DNA from: Janthinobacterium sp. 344
Lineage (GTDB): Bacteria > Pseudomonadota > Gammaproteobacteria > Burkholderiales > Burkholderiaceae_D
Length of the DNA stretch: 64,000 nucleotides
Reading direction: 5' to 3'
Assembly (NCBI RefSeq): GCF_900112025.1
Contig: NZ_FOKL01000007.1
Span: 186,001 to 250,000, forward strand
Positions 46,486-55,149 of this stretch are shown here, piece by piece (the first letter of the stretch is position 1; each line of letters begins with the position of its first letter). The position numbers were made by a program, and so were the translations under genes. The notes under the pieces are model-generated. The model searched no databases, was not told the origin of the DNA, and saw nothing but the letters and a program-made list of their open reading frames with translations.

Positions 46486-48066
46486 ATGTCTGCATTCAAT
46501 TTGTTCCAGCGCCTGTCCCAAGCCCCCACCAAGCCCAAGGCCGCGCCCGCCGCGCGGCAGTTCGACGTGGCGGATTTGTACCAGGGCCCCATTGCGCTGG
46601 GCGCGGAAGGCGAGGCGCAAGCTAGGCCTTTCGATGAAAAGCTGCGCCAGGCGTATTTCTGGATCGTCAACCACGCCATCATCAGCCCCCATTACGACAT
46701 CGAGTACAACGACGGCCCGTCGCAGACGTATGCCGTGGGCGACAGCCGCCGTACATTGAATTTGCCGTCGGCGCAAAGCTATTCCAGCTTCATTTTGCTG
46801 CCCCTGCTGACGTTCGCCACGCGCCGCAAATGCCTGTTCGTCGGCGGGCCGGGGCGGGGCAAGACGGCCAGCGCCCTGCTGATGGGCGTGCTGGCCGGTT
46901 CGACGGTGAAAGAAGTGAAACGCGCCATGCAGCATGGCCATCCGCAGATGACGGTGGCCGACTTGCTGGGCAATCCGCTGCCGGCGGACCTGGTCAACGC
47001 GCAAAGCATGGACGATATCCGCATCGCCTGGCGCGCGTGGCTGGGCATGCGCGTGAAGATCGTCGATGAATACAACCGCATCCCCACGCGCACGCAAAGC
47101 GCGCTGCTCACCGTCATGGGCGACAATTACGCGGAAGTGCTGAACCACATTTACGAGTGCCCGGAAGCGGCCTGGTATCTGACGGCCAACGACGACCAGG
47201 GCGGCGGCACTTACCAGGTGATCGAGGCGCTGCGCGACCGGGTCGACGTGACGGTGCAGGCGCTGGCCTTCAATCCCCGCTTCTTGAATGAGCTGCTGCT
47301 GCGCGTGGAGGAAAACGTGCGTCCCGAGGAGCTGGTGCCGCCCGATATCATCTTCACCGAAGGCGAGGTGGACCAGATCGGCGTCGCCATCCGCCAGGTC
47401 GTGGTGCCCGACGCCGTGCGGCGCCGCCTGGAGTTTTTCGCCAGCCAGTTCGAGCTGTTCGAGACGGCGGGGGGGCAGTTCGAATACATGACCAAGGATA
47501 CGGCCCGCCTGGCCGGCGCCGACCGGGGCGCCGCGCAGGCGGCCGACAATGGGCGCGACCGCCTGAAGGATCTCGGCTGCCAGACCCTGAACGGCATCTC
47601 CGTGCGCACCCTGATGGCGCTCTTGATCTACGCCAAGGCCATGGCGTATTTCCGCGGCAATGGCGAGGTGGCGCTGGAAGACTTGCGCCAGGTGCTGCCG
47701 TTCGTCCTGCATAACAAGCTGCAGCCGGACCCGGACGCGCCATTCTTCGCGCTGCCGGAAAACGCCGCCTACCGCAGCGACAGGCTGGGCTGGCTGCGCC
47801 GTTTGTTCGACCTGTCGAACGATGAATTCAACCGCCTGGACCTGGACCGCGACGATCCCGTGGGCCTGCTGTCGGCCGAGTTCGACCTGGGCCTCGATGG
47901 CGTGAGCGAGCGCGAGACCCTGGCGCGCCTGAACCGCATCGAAAAGCTGATCGGCGAACGCACCAAGGGGAGAAAACTGTATGGCCCCCTGTACGACGAC
48001 CTGCTGAAATTGAAGTATCTGCACCAGCGCTATACCAATTACCGCAGCTGGCTGCGTTCGCAATGA
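46486..48066 (+). CDS. MoxR-type AAA+ ATPase
   Basis: This 526-residue protein has an N-terminal domain of about 110 residues. The AAA+ module follows, with Walker A GGPGRGKT at residues 120-127, Walker B VDEYNR (Asp194, Glu195), sensor 1 YLTANDDQGG and an arginine-finger region ALRDRVDV. The C-terminal part is long. MoxR ATPases are chaperone-like remodellers that typically work with a vWA protein, and one is encoded two genes downstream. No ribosome site precedes the ATG at 46486, and repeat copy D occupies the upstream gap. The next gene overlaps by 4 bases. Confidence 0.88.
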   Translation: MSAFNLFQRLSQAPTKPKAAPAARQFDVADLYQGPIALGAEGEAQARPFDEKLRQAYFWIVNHAIISPHYDIEYNDGPSQTYAVGDSRRTLNLPSAQSYSSFILLPLLTFATRRKCLFVGGPGRGKTASALLMGVLAGSTVKEVKRAMQHGHPQMTVADLLGNPLPADLVNAQSMDDIRIAWRAWLGMRVKIVDEYNRIPTRTQSALLTVMGDNYAEVLNHIYECPEAAWYLTANDDQGGGTYQVIEALRDRVDVTVQALAFNPRFLNELLLRVEENVRPEELVPPDIIFTEGEVDQIGVAIRQVVVPDAVRRRLEFFASQFELFETAGGQFEYMTKDTARLAGADRGAAQAADNGRDRLKDLGCQTLNGISVRTLMALLIYAKAMAYFRGNGEVALEDLRQVLPFVLHNKLQPDPDAPFFALPENAAYRSDRLGWLRRLFDLSNDEFNRLDLDRDDPVGLLSAEFDLGLDGVSERETLARLNRIEKLIGERTKGRKLYGPLYDDLLKLKYLHQRYTNYRSWLRSQ

Positions 48067-48536
48067 GCGTGCCGCACTGTCAAGGCTTCCTGGAAGCGCT
48101 GGCCATGCTGAATGGCGAGGCGAGCGACCTGTGTGCCAGCTACGAGTTATCACGCCTGCCCGACGCTCCCGATATGGCAACGGCGCTGGGCATGCGCGTG
48201 GAAGATCATGCGTTGAATGTCATCGCCCCCGCCCGCGACTTGCCGGCGGCCTTGTGGCAGATCAGGCTGGCGCCATGCGGGCGCGCGCAGCTGGAGCAGG
48301 TGTGCCAGCGCTGGTTTTTCTCGTCGCGGCACATGCAGGCGGCGCCTGCGGGACGCTTCCGCGCCCAGCTGGTGGCCGCTTTCCTCGAATCGCTCGATGC
48401 GGCGCTGGGCAGGTTTTCCTTTTACGCCGTGACGATGACGCCGCCCACCGGTTTCTGGTATGCGATCCACTGGGACGAGATCGCGTTCGAGTGCGATGGC
48501 GAGCGCTATCTGCTGCATTTTTCGCATAGCGACTGA
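48063..48536 (+). CDS. Unknown protein of the MoxR/vWA operon
   Basis: The 157-residue protein has no signal peptide or membrane helix. Its C-terminal part is distinctive (SFYAVTMTPPTGFWYAIHWDEIAFECDGERYLLHFSHSD) with many aromatic residues and a beta-rich pattern. I do not recognise the family. Its start overlaps the MoxR gene's stop as ATGA and it is followed after 9 bases by another unknown gene, so it is part of the operon and probably of the complex. Confidence 0.75.
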   Translation: MSVPHCQGFLEALAMLNGEASDLCASYELSRLPDAPDMATALGMRVEDHALNVIAPARDLPAALWQIRLAPCGRAQLEQVCQRWFFSSRHMQAAPAGRFRAQLVAAFLESLDAALGRFSFYAVTMTPPTGFWYAIHWDEIAFECDGERYLLHFSHSD

Positions 48537-48545
48537 GGTGCGACG

Positions 48546-49517
48546 ATGATTTCTCCTGCCTTCGCGGCGATACTCGCCAGCGGCCGCGCCCAGTTCAACG
48601 GCCGCGCAGCGGAAGCGCGCCGGCGCTTTCCCGCGCTCGACATGGCCGCCTTCGGCGCCTTTTTGCATGACGGCGTCGATCCGCTGGTGGGCGCAGTCGC
48701 CGCCGCCGCGCCCGAGCGCGCGGGCGGCGTCACCCTGGCCGCCTACGACATGGCGCTGGAACTCGTCGGCCATGGCCTGGCGGGACCGGCGGCAAAAAAT
48801 CCCCTGTTGAATTCCGTCTGGCGCGAGCTGGCGCCGGCCTTTGCGCCGCTGCTGGCGGCGGCGCCTGTCGACGTGCTGGGCATGCTCAGCAACGCCGCCA
48901 TCCATTTAAACGGCGTGGCCGGCGCGCGCCCCGCGCAATGGCAGCGCGAGCTGGCCGCCCTGGCGCCGCAGGTCACGACGCTGGCGCAGCTGCGCGCCGT
49001 GGGCCAGGTGCTGGCGTGGCGCGCCGGCGTGGCGCATTTCCGCCTGGGCGCCATCGCCGCCGCCGACACCTTGCCGCCAGCGCTGGCGCTGGCCGCCTTC
49101 GGCGAACCGGGGGCGCAGTGGCCGCAGGTGCATGCGCAATTACAGGCAAATCCGTGGCGCGGCAATGCCGATGGCCGCGAATTTGGCGGCTTCACGGGCC
49201 TGGGCGGCGACTTCGGCACGCCGCCGCAGGTGCGCGCCACGGACGATGGCTTTGTCGTGCGCAGCGCCGAGCGCCATTACCTGCTGGTGGCCGACGCCTA
49301 CGGCGCCGTGCTGCACGGCGCCACGGCGCAGGAGTTCGAGCAGGCGCCAGCCAACGTTCCCGCATCCGTGCGCCTCGATGGCGCCACCGTGCACGTCGGC
49401 ACGCGCCACATCGCGCTCGACCTGCCGGCCGGCGACATCGGCATGGCCGCCAATGCGCATACGCTGGCCATCACCTCGCCCTGGACGCACGCCATCCGCC
49501 TGCTGCCGCTCGCATGA
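48546..49517 (+). CDS. Unknown protein of the MoxR/vWA operon, possibly bpX-like
   Basis: The 323-residue protein has an Ala-rich helical N-terminal part (about residues 1-200) and a beta-rich C-terminal part beginning EFGGFTGLGGDFGTPPQVRATDDGFVVR...HYLLVADAYGAVLHG. The latter has short repeated strands such as a beta-propeller blade would. Proteins called bpX accompany MoxR-vWA pairs in described ternary systems, and this may be a divergent member; that is recalled, not searched. It overlaps the vWA gene by 4 bases. Confidence 0.7.
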   Translation: MISPAFAAILASGRAQFNGRAAEARRRFPALDMAAFGAFLHDGVDPLVGAVAAAAPERAGGVTLAAYDMALELVGHGLAGPAAKNPLLNSVWRELAPAFAPLLAAAPVDVLGMLSNAAIHLNGVAGARPAQWQRELAALAPQVTTLAQLRAVGQVLAWRAGVAHFRLGAIAAADTLPPALALAAFGEPGAQWPQVHAQLQANPWRGNADGREFGGFTGLGGDFGTPPQVRATDDGFVVRSAERHYLLVADAYGAVLHGATAQEFEQAPANVPASVRLDGATVHVGTRHIALDLPAGDIGMAANAHTLAITSPWTHAIRLLPLA

Positions 49518-51295
49518 AGACGAGCACCGATACCACCTTGATTGACAGCTGGCGCGCCGCCTGGCCCGAGGCGCTGGCCGTCTGGAGCAAGTTTACGCGC
49601 TTGCGCGACCCCAGCCTGTGCGCCAGCCGCGTCGAGGCCAGCCAGCAGGGCTTGTCCGGCAGCTTCGCCATGATCCGCCTGCTGGACCAGAGCGTGGTGG
49701 TCGATTTGCCGCTGGTGACGGAACTGGGCCTGGACGACTACGCGCTGGAAGTGCTCGCCCATGAAATCGGCCACCACATCCTCGCGCCGGGCAGCGCCAG
49801 TGACCAGTTCCGCCTGCTGGCGCGCATGCGCCGCGCCTTGCCGACGCTGGAGCAGCACGCGCCCATGGTGGCCAACCTGTACACGGACCTGTTCATCAAC
49901 GACCGCCTGCAGCGCCAGGCGAATCTGCGCATGGCCGACATCTACCGCAAGCTGCAGCAGGGACGCACGCTGGAAGCGCGCGCCAAGGGCAGCGGCGGCG
50001 TCTGGACCCTGTACATGCGCATCTATGAAAACCTGTGGCAGCTGGAAAAGGGGGAACTTGGCGGAGCAGGGGCGGAGAACGAAGCCGACGAGCGCCTGGA
50101 CACGGATGCCTGGCTGGGCGCGCGCCTGATACGCGTGTATGCGAACGACTGGATGCTGGCGGCGGGCCGCTTCGCCACCTTGCTGCTGCCCTACCTGGTC
50201 GACGATACGGACGCCCTGGGCCCCAGCCGCTACCTGCAGGACACGCGCGAGGCGGCGCGCGGCTGCCAGACGTACGGCGCGCAGCAGATCGAGGATGACG
50301 AGGAGGACGGCGCCATCCACCCCGTGCACGACAAGCGCATCTCGGGCCTCGATGGCGAGGAGCCGCAAGGCGAGGCGCCGGCAAGGCAGGGCGGCGGCCA
50401 GCTGCGCGAACCGTTCGAACTGGGCGACATATTAAAAGCCTCGGGCGTGGACCTGAGCGATCATGAAATCGCCATCCGCTACTACCGCGAGCGGGCCTTG
50501 CCGCACTTGGTGGCGTTTCCCAGCCGCCCCGCGCCCGAGTCGCAGGAGCCGCAGATGGAAGGGCTGGAAGCGTGGGAAATCGGCGACCCGCTGGAAGACA
50601 TCGACTGGCTGCAATCGGTGATGCAGTCGCCGCGTCCCGTGCCGGGCGTGACCACCGTGCGCAGGGTCTATGGCCGCGAACCGGCGCGCGCCATCGACGC
50701 CGTGCCCGTCGACCTGGACATGTACGTGGACAGCTCCGGCTCCATGCCGAACCCGCAGGCGCGCACCTCGTTCCTGACCCTGGCCGGCGCCGTCATCGCC
50801 CTGTCGGCCCTGCGCGCCGGCGCGAAAGTGCAGGTGACGCTGTGGAGCGGCAAGAACGAGGTGATGCAGACACCCGGTTTCGTGCGCGACGAAGACCTGA
50901 TCCTCGGCGTGCTGACGGAGTTCTTTGGCGGCGGCACCTGTTTTCCCCTCCACTGCCTGCGCAAGACCTATGCGGGCAAGCGTGAACGGCCCGCGCACAT
51001 CCTGATGATTTCCGACGATGGCATCACCACCATGTTCGATAACGATGAACAGGGCAATAGCGGCTGGGATATCTCGGCCAAGGCACTGGCGCAGGGCGGC
51101 GCGGGCGGCACCATGGCGCTGAACCTGGAGCGCGACTGGGAAGGCGCGGCCAGCCACATGTGGCTGCGGCCACCCTATGACGACCTGAAACGCGCGCGCC
51201 GCGAGCAGGGCTGGGATATCCACGCCGTCGAGCGCTACGAGGATCTGCTGGACTTTGCGCGGGCGTTCAGCCGCAGGCATTATGTGAAGAGTTAA
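49514..51295 (+). CDS. HEXXH metallopeptidase-like domain fused to a vWA domain
   Basis: This 593-residue protein has two readable domains. Near the N-terminus VLAHEIGHHIL puts an HEXXH zinc motif at residues 83-87, with NLYTDLFINDRLQ downstream as a likely third-ligand helix. The C-terminal 200 residues are a vWA domain with the metal-ion-dependent adhesion site DSSGS (Asp406-Ser410) and MISDDGITT. A charged linker lies between. DUF2201-type proteins combine the same two activities. The start overlaps the previous stop (ATGA). It is the natural partner of the MoxR ATPase in the operon. Confidence 0.85.
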   Translation: MKTSTDTTLIDSWRAAWPEALAVWSKFTRLRDPSLCASRVEASQQGLSGSFAMIRLLDQSVVVDLPLVTELGLDDYALEVLAHEIGHHILAPGSASDQFRLLARMRRALPTLEQHAPMVANLYTDLFINDRLQRQANLRMADIYRKLQQGRTLEARAKGSGGVWTLYMRIYENLWQLEKGELGGAGAENEADERLDTDAWLGARLIRVYANDWMLAAGRFATLLLPYLVDDTDALGPSRYLQDTREAARGCQTYGAQQIEDDEEDGAIHPVHDKRISGLDGEEPQGEAPARQGGGQLREPFELGDILKASGVDLSDHEIAIRYYRERALPHLVAFPSRPAPESQEPQMEGLEAWEIGDPLEDIDWLQSVMQSPRPVPGVTTVRRVYGREPARAIDAVPVDLDMYVDSSGSMPNPQARTSFLTLAGAVIALSALRAGAKVQVTLWSGKNEVMQTPGFVRDEDLILGVLTEFFGGGTCFPLHCLRKTYAGKRERPAHILMISDDGITTMFDNDEQGNSGWDISAKALAQGGAGGTMALNLERDWEGAASHMWLRPPYDDLKRARREQGWDIHAVERYEDLLDFARAFSRRHYVKS

Positions 51296-51323
51296 ACAAG
51301 ATGAATATGCGCAGCAAAATTCC

Positions 51324-51350
51324 GGGGTCAGACCCGGCGGGTCTGACCCC
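51324..51350. repeat. Dispersed palindrome, copy E
   Basis: The 27-base palindrome has arms GGGGTCAGACCCG and its complement, with the tail AGCATTTGCCGTTGGGGTGAGGG. It lies between the vWA gene and the next operon segment. Confidence 0.9.
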
Positions 51351-51382
51351 AGCATTTGCCGTTGGGGTGAGGGAATGACATC

Positions 51383-51976
51383 ATGATGCAAATCGGTCCC
51401 CACCTCGAAATATTAACCCACCGCCTGGCCGACACCCCCGTCGAATTCCTGGCCGAGCCCCGCATCGCCGGCGTCGCCAACGCGCAGGCCGTGTCCGTGG
51501 CGGCGCTCGTCAACGATATTCTGCTGTTGCATGGCACTCGCGCGCCGGTCGCCTCCCTGCAGGGCTTTATCGGCGCGCACGTGAAGGCGGACCGCAACCG
51601 CCTGGCGCTGGCCATGATCGTGTGCTGGCTGCTGGCCGACGAGTGGTTCACCGCGCAGGGGCTGGCACAGCAGGACTTGCTGCAGCTGCTGGGCGAGGCG
51701 GCACGCGAACTGGCTGCCGCCACGCCGGCCCACCAGTTCACGCAAGACCCCGAGCGGCGCGAAGAACTGGCGCGCATCGTGCTGGCGAGACTGGGTTTCC
51801 GTCCACGCGACGAAAGCGTGGCGCAAGCGACGGACAGGCTGTCCGCCATCAGCGGCACGGAGCGCCGCCGCCTGCTTGAGGCGAGCCGGCTGGCCGAGCA
51901 GCGCGCGCGCGAAATCCGCGAGGCGCTGGCGAAGAAGGCGGCCGAGGAATCGGCCGACAAATGGTCGCGCGAATGA
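51383..51976 (+). CDS. Unknown helical protein upstream of the AMP-ligase gene
   Basis: The 197-residue protein is almost wholly alpha-helical. It has a hydrophobic core segment (ADRNRLALAMIVCWLLADEWF) and a long charged C-terminal helix (SRLAEQRAREIREALAKKAAEESADKW) likely to form a coiled coil. I do not recognise it. Two ATG codons in a row (51383, 51386) can start it. Its stop overlaps the ligase gene's ATG, so the two are coupled. It lies 87 bases after the vWA gene, with a repeat copy in between. Confidence 0.65.
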   Translation: MMQIGPHLEILTHRLADTPVEFLAEPRIAGVANAQAVSVAALVNDILLLHGTRAPVASLQGFIGAHVKADRNRLALAMIVCWLLADEWFTAQGLAQQDLLQLLGEAARELAAATPAHQFTQDPERREELARIVLARLGFRPRDESVAQATDRLSAISGTERRRLLEASRLAEQRAREIREALAKKAAEESADKWSRE

Positions 51977-53340
51977 GTTCGGATGCCCATCTGCCCGGCG
52001 GCGCCTGGGAATCGGACCGCGACTACTGTCCCACCTTGACGCCGGCGGGCGCGCGCATGCTGGAAAAACTGCGCAGCCATGCCGCGGCCCCCCGTTACCG
52101 CAACCGCAGCGGCAACAAACTGCTGGCTGGAGAAGTGGCGGCCTTGCGCGCCTATGAGCGCGAGGTGATGGAGGCCAGCATAGGCTGGAGCGCCGCCGCG
52201 CCGCCGTCCTGGCTGGCGGATTTTCTCAGGACGACCTACGCCACGGTGCCGCATTACCGCGCCTGCGGCTCGCCCCCCGCGCGCTTGCAGGATGTCGCGC
52301 CGATCAGCCGCGCCGAGCTGGCGCACGATATCGCCGCCTTCGTGCCCGATGATGCGGACCTGGCGCGCATGATCAATTTCCAGACCACGGGCACCACGGG
52401 CCACCCGTTGCTGATCGCCTCGCACCCGCTGGTGGCGGGGCGCTACCTGGCGTTCCACAAGCGCGCGCTGGCGCGCTTCGGCGTGACCCTGCGCCACGGC
52501 GCGGGGCAGGTGGGCGTGATGCTGCTGGGGCACCAGCGCCGCTGCTTCACCTATGTCTCCGTCACGCCCACGATGGGGGAATCGGGCCTGGCGAAGATCA
52601 ACCTGCACGTGGACGACTGGCGCGATCCGGACGACCGGGGGCGCTACCTGGACGCCATGGCGCCCGAGCTGATCGCGGGCGACCCCATCTCGTTTGCGGA
52701 GCTATTGACCCTGCGCATGGCGCACAAGCCGGCCGCGCTGCTGTCAGTCTCGATGATGCTGTTGCCCGGCATGCGCGCGCGCCTGGAAGGGGCTTTCGGC
52801 TGCCCCGTGCTCGACCTCTATTCGCTCAACGAAGTGGGACCGGTCGCCGTCTACGACGAGCGGGCGGGCGGCCACGTGCTGCTGCAGCACCGGCTGTACG
52901 TGGAAATCCTCGACAGCGAAGGCAAGGCCGTGCCTGACGGGACGCGCGGCGAGATCACGGTGACGGGTGGATTTAACTTTTGCCTGCCCCTCGTGCGCTA
53001 CCGCACGGGCGACTACGCGTCGCTGGCGCATGGCCCGCACGGTCCCGTGCTGGTGGGGCTGGCCGGCCGCAGCCCCTTGCGCTATCGGACGGCGCAGGGC
53101 CAGTGGATCAATAATATCGACATCACGCATGCGCTGAAACCGCTGGCCATCGCCGTGTTCGGCGTACACCAGCACGGCGACGGTAGCGTCGCGCTGCGCC
53201 TGGCGCCGAACGCCATGCCGCAGGCGGACCAGGCGCGCGCCTTGCTGGCGCCTTTTTTCGGCCCCGTCACGGTCGAAGTGCTGCTGGCGGAAGACAAGAT
53301 CATTCAATACACGTCGGATGTGCGGGAAGCGGCAGTATGA
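51973..53340 (+). CDS. PaaK-like AMP-forming ligase
   Basis: The 455-residue protein belongs to the phenylacetate-CoA ligase / coenzyme F390 synthetase-like adenylating enzymes. It has the phosphate loop FQTTGTTGHP, the LYSLNEVGPVAVYDE segment and RYRTGDYA. The C-terminal lid domain is short. The acid it activates is unknown. I chose the ATG at 51973 because it overlaps the previous stop; an in-frame ATG four codons earlier is possible. Its stop overlaps the NadR-like gene by 4 bases. Confidence 0.82.
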   Translation: MSSDAHLPGGAWESDRDYCPTLTPAGARMLEKLRSHAAAPRYRNRSGNKLLAGEVAALRAYEREVMEASIGWSAAAPPSWLADFLRTTYATVPHYRACGSPPARLQDVAPISRAELAHDIAAFVPDDADLARMINFQTTGTTGHPLLIASHPLVAGRYLAFHKRALARFGVTLRHGAGQVGVMLLGHQRRCFTYVSVTPTMGESGLAKINLHVDDWRDPDDRGRYLDAMAPELIAGDPISFAELLTLRMAHKPAALLSVSMMLLPGMRARLEGAFGCPVLDLYSLNEVGPVAVYDERAGGHVLLQHRLYVEILDSEGKAVPDGTRGEITVTGGFNFCLPLVRYRTGDYASLAHGPHGPVLVGLAGRSPLRYRTAQGQWINNIDITHALKPLAIAVFGVHQHGDGSVALRLAPNAMPQADQARALLAPFFGPVTVEVLLAEDKIIQYTSDVREAAV

Positions 53341-54371
53341 GCGGCTATCAGCGGGGCCTGGTGGTGGGCAAATTCTGCCCGCTGCACCTGGGCCATGAAC
53401 TCTTGATCCAGCGCGCCGCCGATGCGTGCGCAGCATTGCTGGTGGTCAGCTACACCAAGCCCGAGTTTCCCGGCCTGGAGCCGGCGCGCCGGGAAGGCTG
53501 GCTGCGGGCGCGCTTCCCGCAGGCGCAAGTCGTCGTGCTGGACGATGCGCGCCTGGCCACGCTGTGCGCGGCGCGCGGCGTGCCGGCGCGGACCTTGCCG
53601 CACAATGACGACGAGGGCGACGACCATCGCCACTTCATGGGCTGGCTGTGCTGGACGGTGCTGGACCTGCCCGTCGACGCCGTGTTTAGCAGCGAAGACT
53701 ATGGTCCCGGCTTTGCGCGGGTGCTGCAACAGCATTACGCGCCGGGCGCCGTGGCGCATGTGAGCGTGGACCAGGCGAGAAACCGCGTGCCCGTGTCCGG
53801 CACCCTCGTGCGGCAAGACCCGCAGGCGCACAGCGCCTTCCTGTCTCCCGAGGTGCGCGCCAGTTTCGTCCAGCGCGTGTGCGTGCTGGGGGGCGAGTCG
53901 AGCGGCAAGACGACCCTGGCGCAAGCGCTGGCGGCGCATTGCGGGACAGGCTGGGTGGCCGAATATGGCCGCGAACTGTGGGAAAGTCAGGATGGCGTAT
54001 TGCACTATGACGATCTGCTGAAGATCGGCCGGGAACAGCTGCGCCGCGAAGCCATCGCAGCCGGGCAGGCGCGGCGCTGGCTGTTTTGCGACACGTCGCC
54101 GCTGACCACGTATTTTTACTGTGTCGAGATGTTCGGCAAGGCCGAAGCGGAACTGCTGGAACTGGCCGGCCACGGCTACGACCTGGTCGTGCTGTGCGCG
54201 CCCGACTTCCCCTTCATCCAGGACGGCACGCGCCGCGACGATGGTTTCCGCGCGCGCCAGCATGCGTGGTACCAGGCCGAACTGGCGCGGCGGGGCATCG
54301 CCTTTGTCAATGTGTCAGGTACTGTGGCCGACAGGGTGGGGCAGGTGGCGCAGGCGCTGGCGGTGGCGTGA
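53337..54371 (+). CDS. NadR-like NMN adenylyltransferase / ribosylnicotinamide kinase
   Basis: The 344-residue protein has two domains. The N-terminal one has the nucleotidyltransferase motif GKFCPLHLGHELLI. The C-terminal one is a kinase with P-loop GGESSGKTTL and FCDTSPLTTYFY. The arrangement is that of NadR without its N-terminal DNA-binding domain, so it should make NAD from nicotinamide riboside. No pnuC transporter gene is adjacent, although nadR is usually found with one. Here it is translationally coupled to an AMP-ligase gene instead. Confidence 0.88.
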   Translation: MSGYQRGLVVGKFCPLHLGHELLIQRAADACAALLVVSYTKPEFPGLEPARREGWLRARFPQAQVVVLDDARLATLCAARGVPARTLPHNDDEGDDHRHFMGWLCWTVLDLPVDAVFSSEDYGPGFARVLQQHYAPGAVAHVSVDQARNRVPVSGTLVRQDPQAHSAFLSPEVRASFVQRVCVLGGESSGKTTLAQALAAHCGTGWVAEYGRELWESQDGVLHYDDLLKIGREQLRREAIAAGQARRWLFCDTSPLTTYFYCVEMFGKAEAELLELAGHGYDLVVLCAPDFPFIQDGTRRDDGFRARQHAWYQAELARRGIAFVNVSGTVADRVGQVAQALAVA

Positions 54372-54413
54372 TCAGCGTGGTTCGGATTACGCGGCTTGCG
54401 CCGCTGATCGGAG

Positions 54414-54971
54414 CTACTCTGTAAATGCGGTTCTTACCGCCGCCAGGATCTCATCCGAGAACGCGGCATCGTCGACGGCGCGCGACAGCGCCACGGCGCC
54501 CACCATGGCCGACAGCATGACGATGGCTTCCTGGCGCGGGTCGCGTTTTTTCTGCCACGGAAAATGCGCCGCCAGCTTGCCGATGATGGATTTCAGGTGG
54601 AAGGTGAAGGCGGGCAGCACTGCCGGCTGCTTGCGCGCGTCGCCGGCCAGCGCCGCCAGCAGGCAGCCGTCGCCGGGGCCATCGCGGTGCTGCGCGCTCA
54701 GGTAGTCGCGCACGTACTGGCGCATGGCTTCCGGGCTGATGGTTGCCGCATCGAGCGCCGCGCGCGAGTGCTCCGAACCGTGCAGGGTGCTTTCCGCCAT
54801 CAGCGCTTCCTTCGAGGCGAAGTGGTTGTAGAACGGGCCATGCGTGAGTCCCGTCGCCTTCATGATCTGTCCCACGCTGACGCCGTCAAAACCCTGTTCA
54901 CGGAACAAGCGCGCCGCTTCCTGCAGGATGCGCTGGTGTTTTTCTGCCGTTTCGGCCGCTGGGTATCGCAT
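54414..54971 (-). CDS. TetR family repressor
   Basis: The 185-residue regulator has the N-terminal TetR helix-turn-helix (AARLFREQGFDGVSVGQIMKATGLTHGPFYNHFASKEAL) and a ligand-binding helical body. It belongs to the YP_-type subgroup that often regulates a neighbouring dehydrogenase. It is divergent from the SDR gene, and the 178 bases in between hold three inverted repeats suitable as operators. The inducer is unknown. Confidence 0.92.
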   Translation of the reverse strand: MRYPAAETAEKHQRILQEAARLFREQGFDGVSVGQIMKATGLTHGPFYNHFASKEALMAESTLHGSEHSRAALDAATISPEAMRQYVRDYLSAQHRDGPGDGCLLAALAGDARKQPAVLPAFTFHLKSIIGKLAAHFPWQKKRDPRQEAIVMLSAMVGAVALSRAVDDAAFSDEILAAVRTAFTE

Positions 54972-55023
54972 GGTGTTCTCCCGGTCATTAAATAATTTCT
55001 GTTGACATCATACATTACGCACG

Positions 55024-55091
55024 TCATGCTTGCGACATTAAGCATGATGATCGTCATGTTTAATGTCGCATCAAGCATGACAGGTGTCATG
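55024..55091. promoter_or_regulatory. Palindrome-rich divergent control region between tetR and SDR genes
   Basis: TCATGCTT-N8-AAGCATGA (55024-55047) is a perfect inverted repeat. It is echoed in reverse orientation at 55054-55080 (TCATGTTT ... AAGCATGA), so the two blocks form a larger 24-27 base inverted repeat around a 6-base spacer. CATGACA-GG-TGTCATG follows at 55076-55091. TTGACA at 55002-55007 could be a -35 element. These are likely TetR sites controlling both genes. Confidence 0.7.
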
Positions 55092-55149
55092 TTTGACCCG
55101 TCGTGCTGGAAACCATTCATTCGAATTTACCAATTGCAAAGGAATCATC

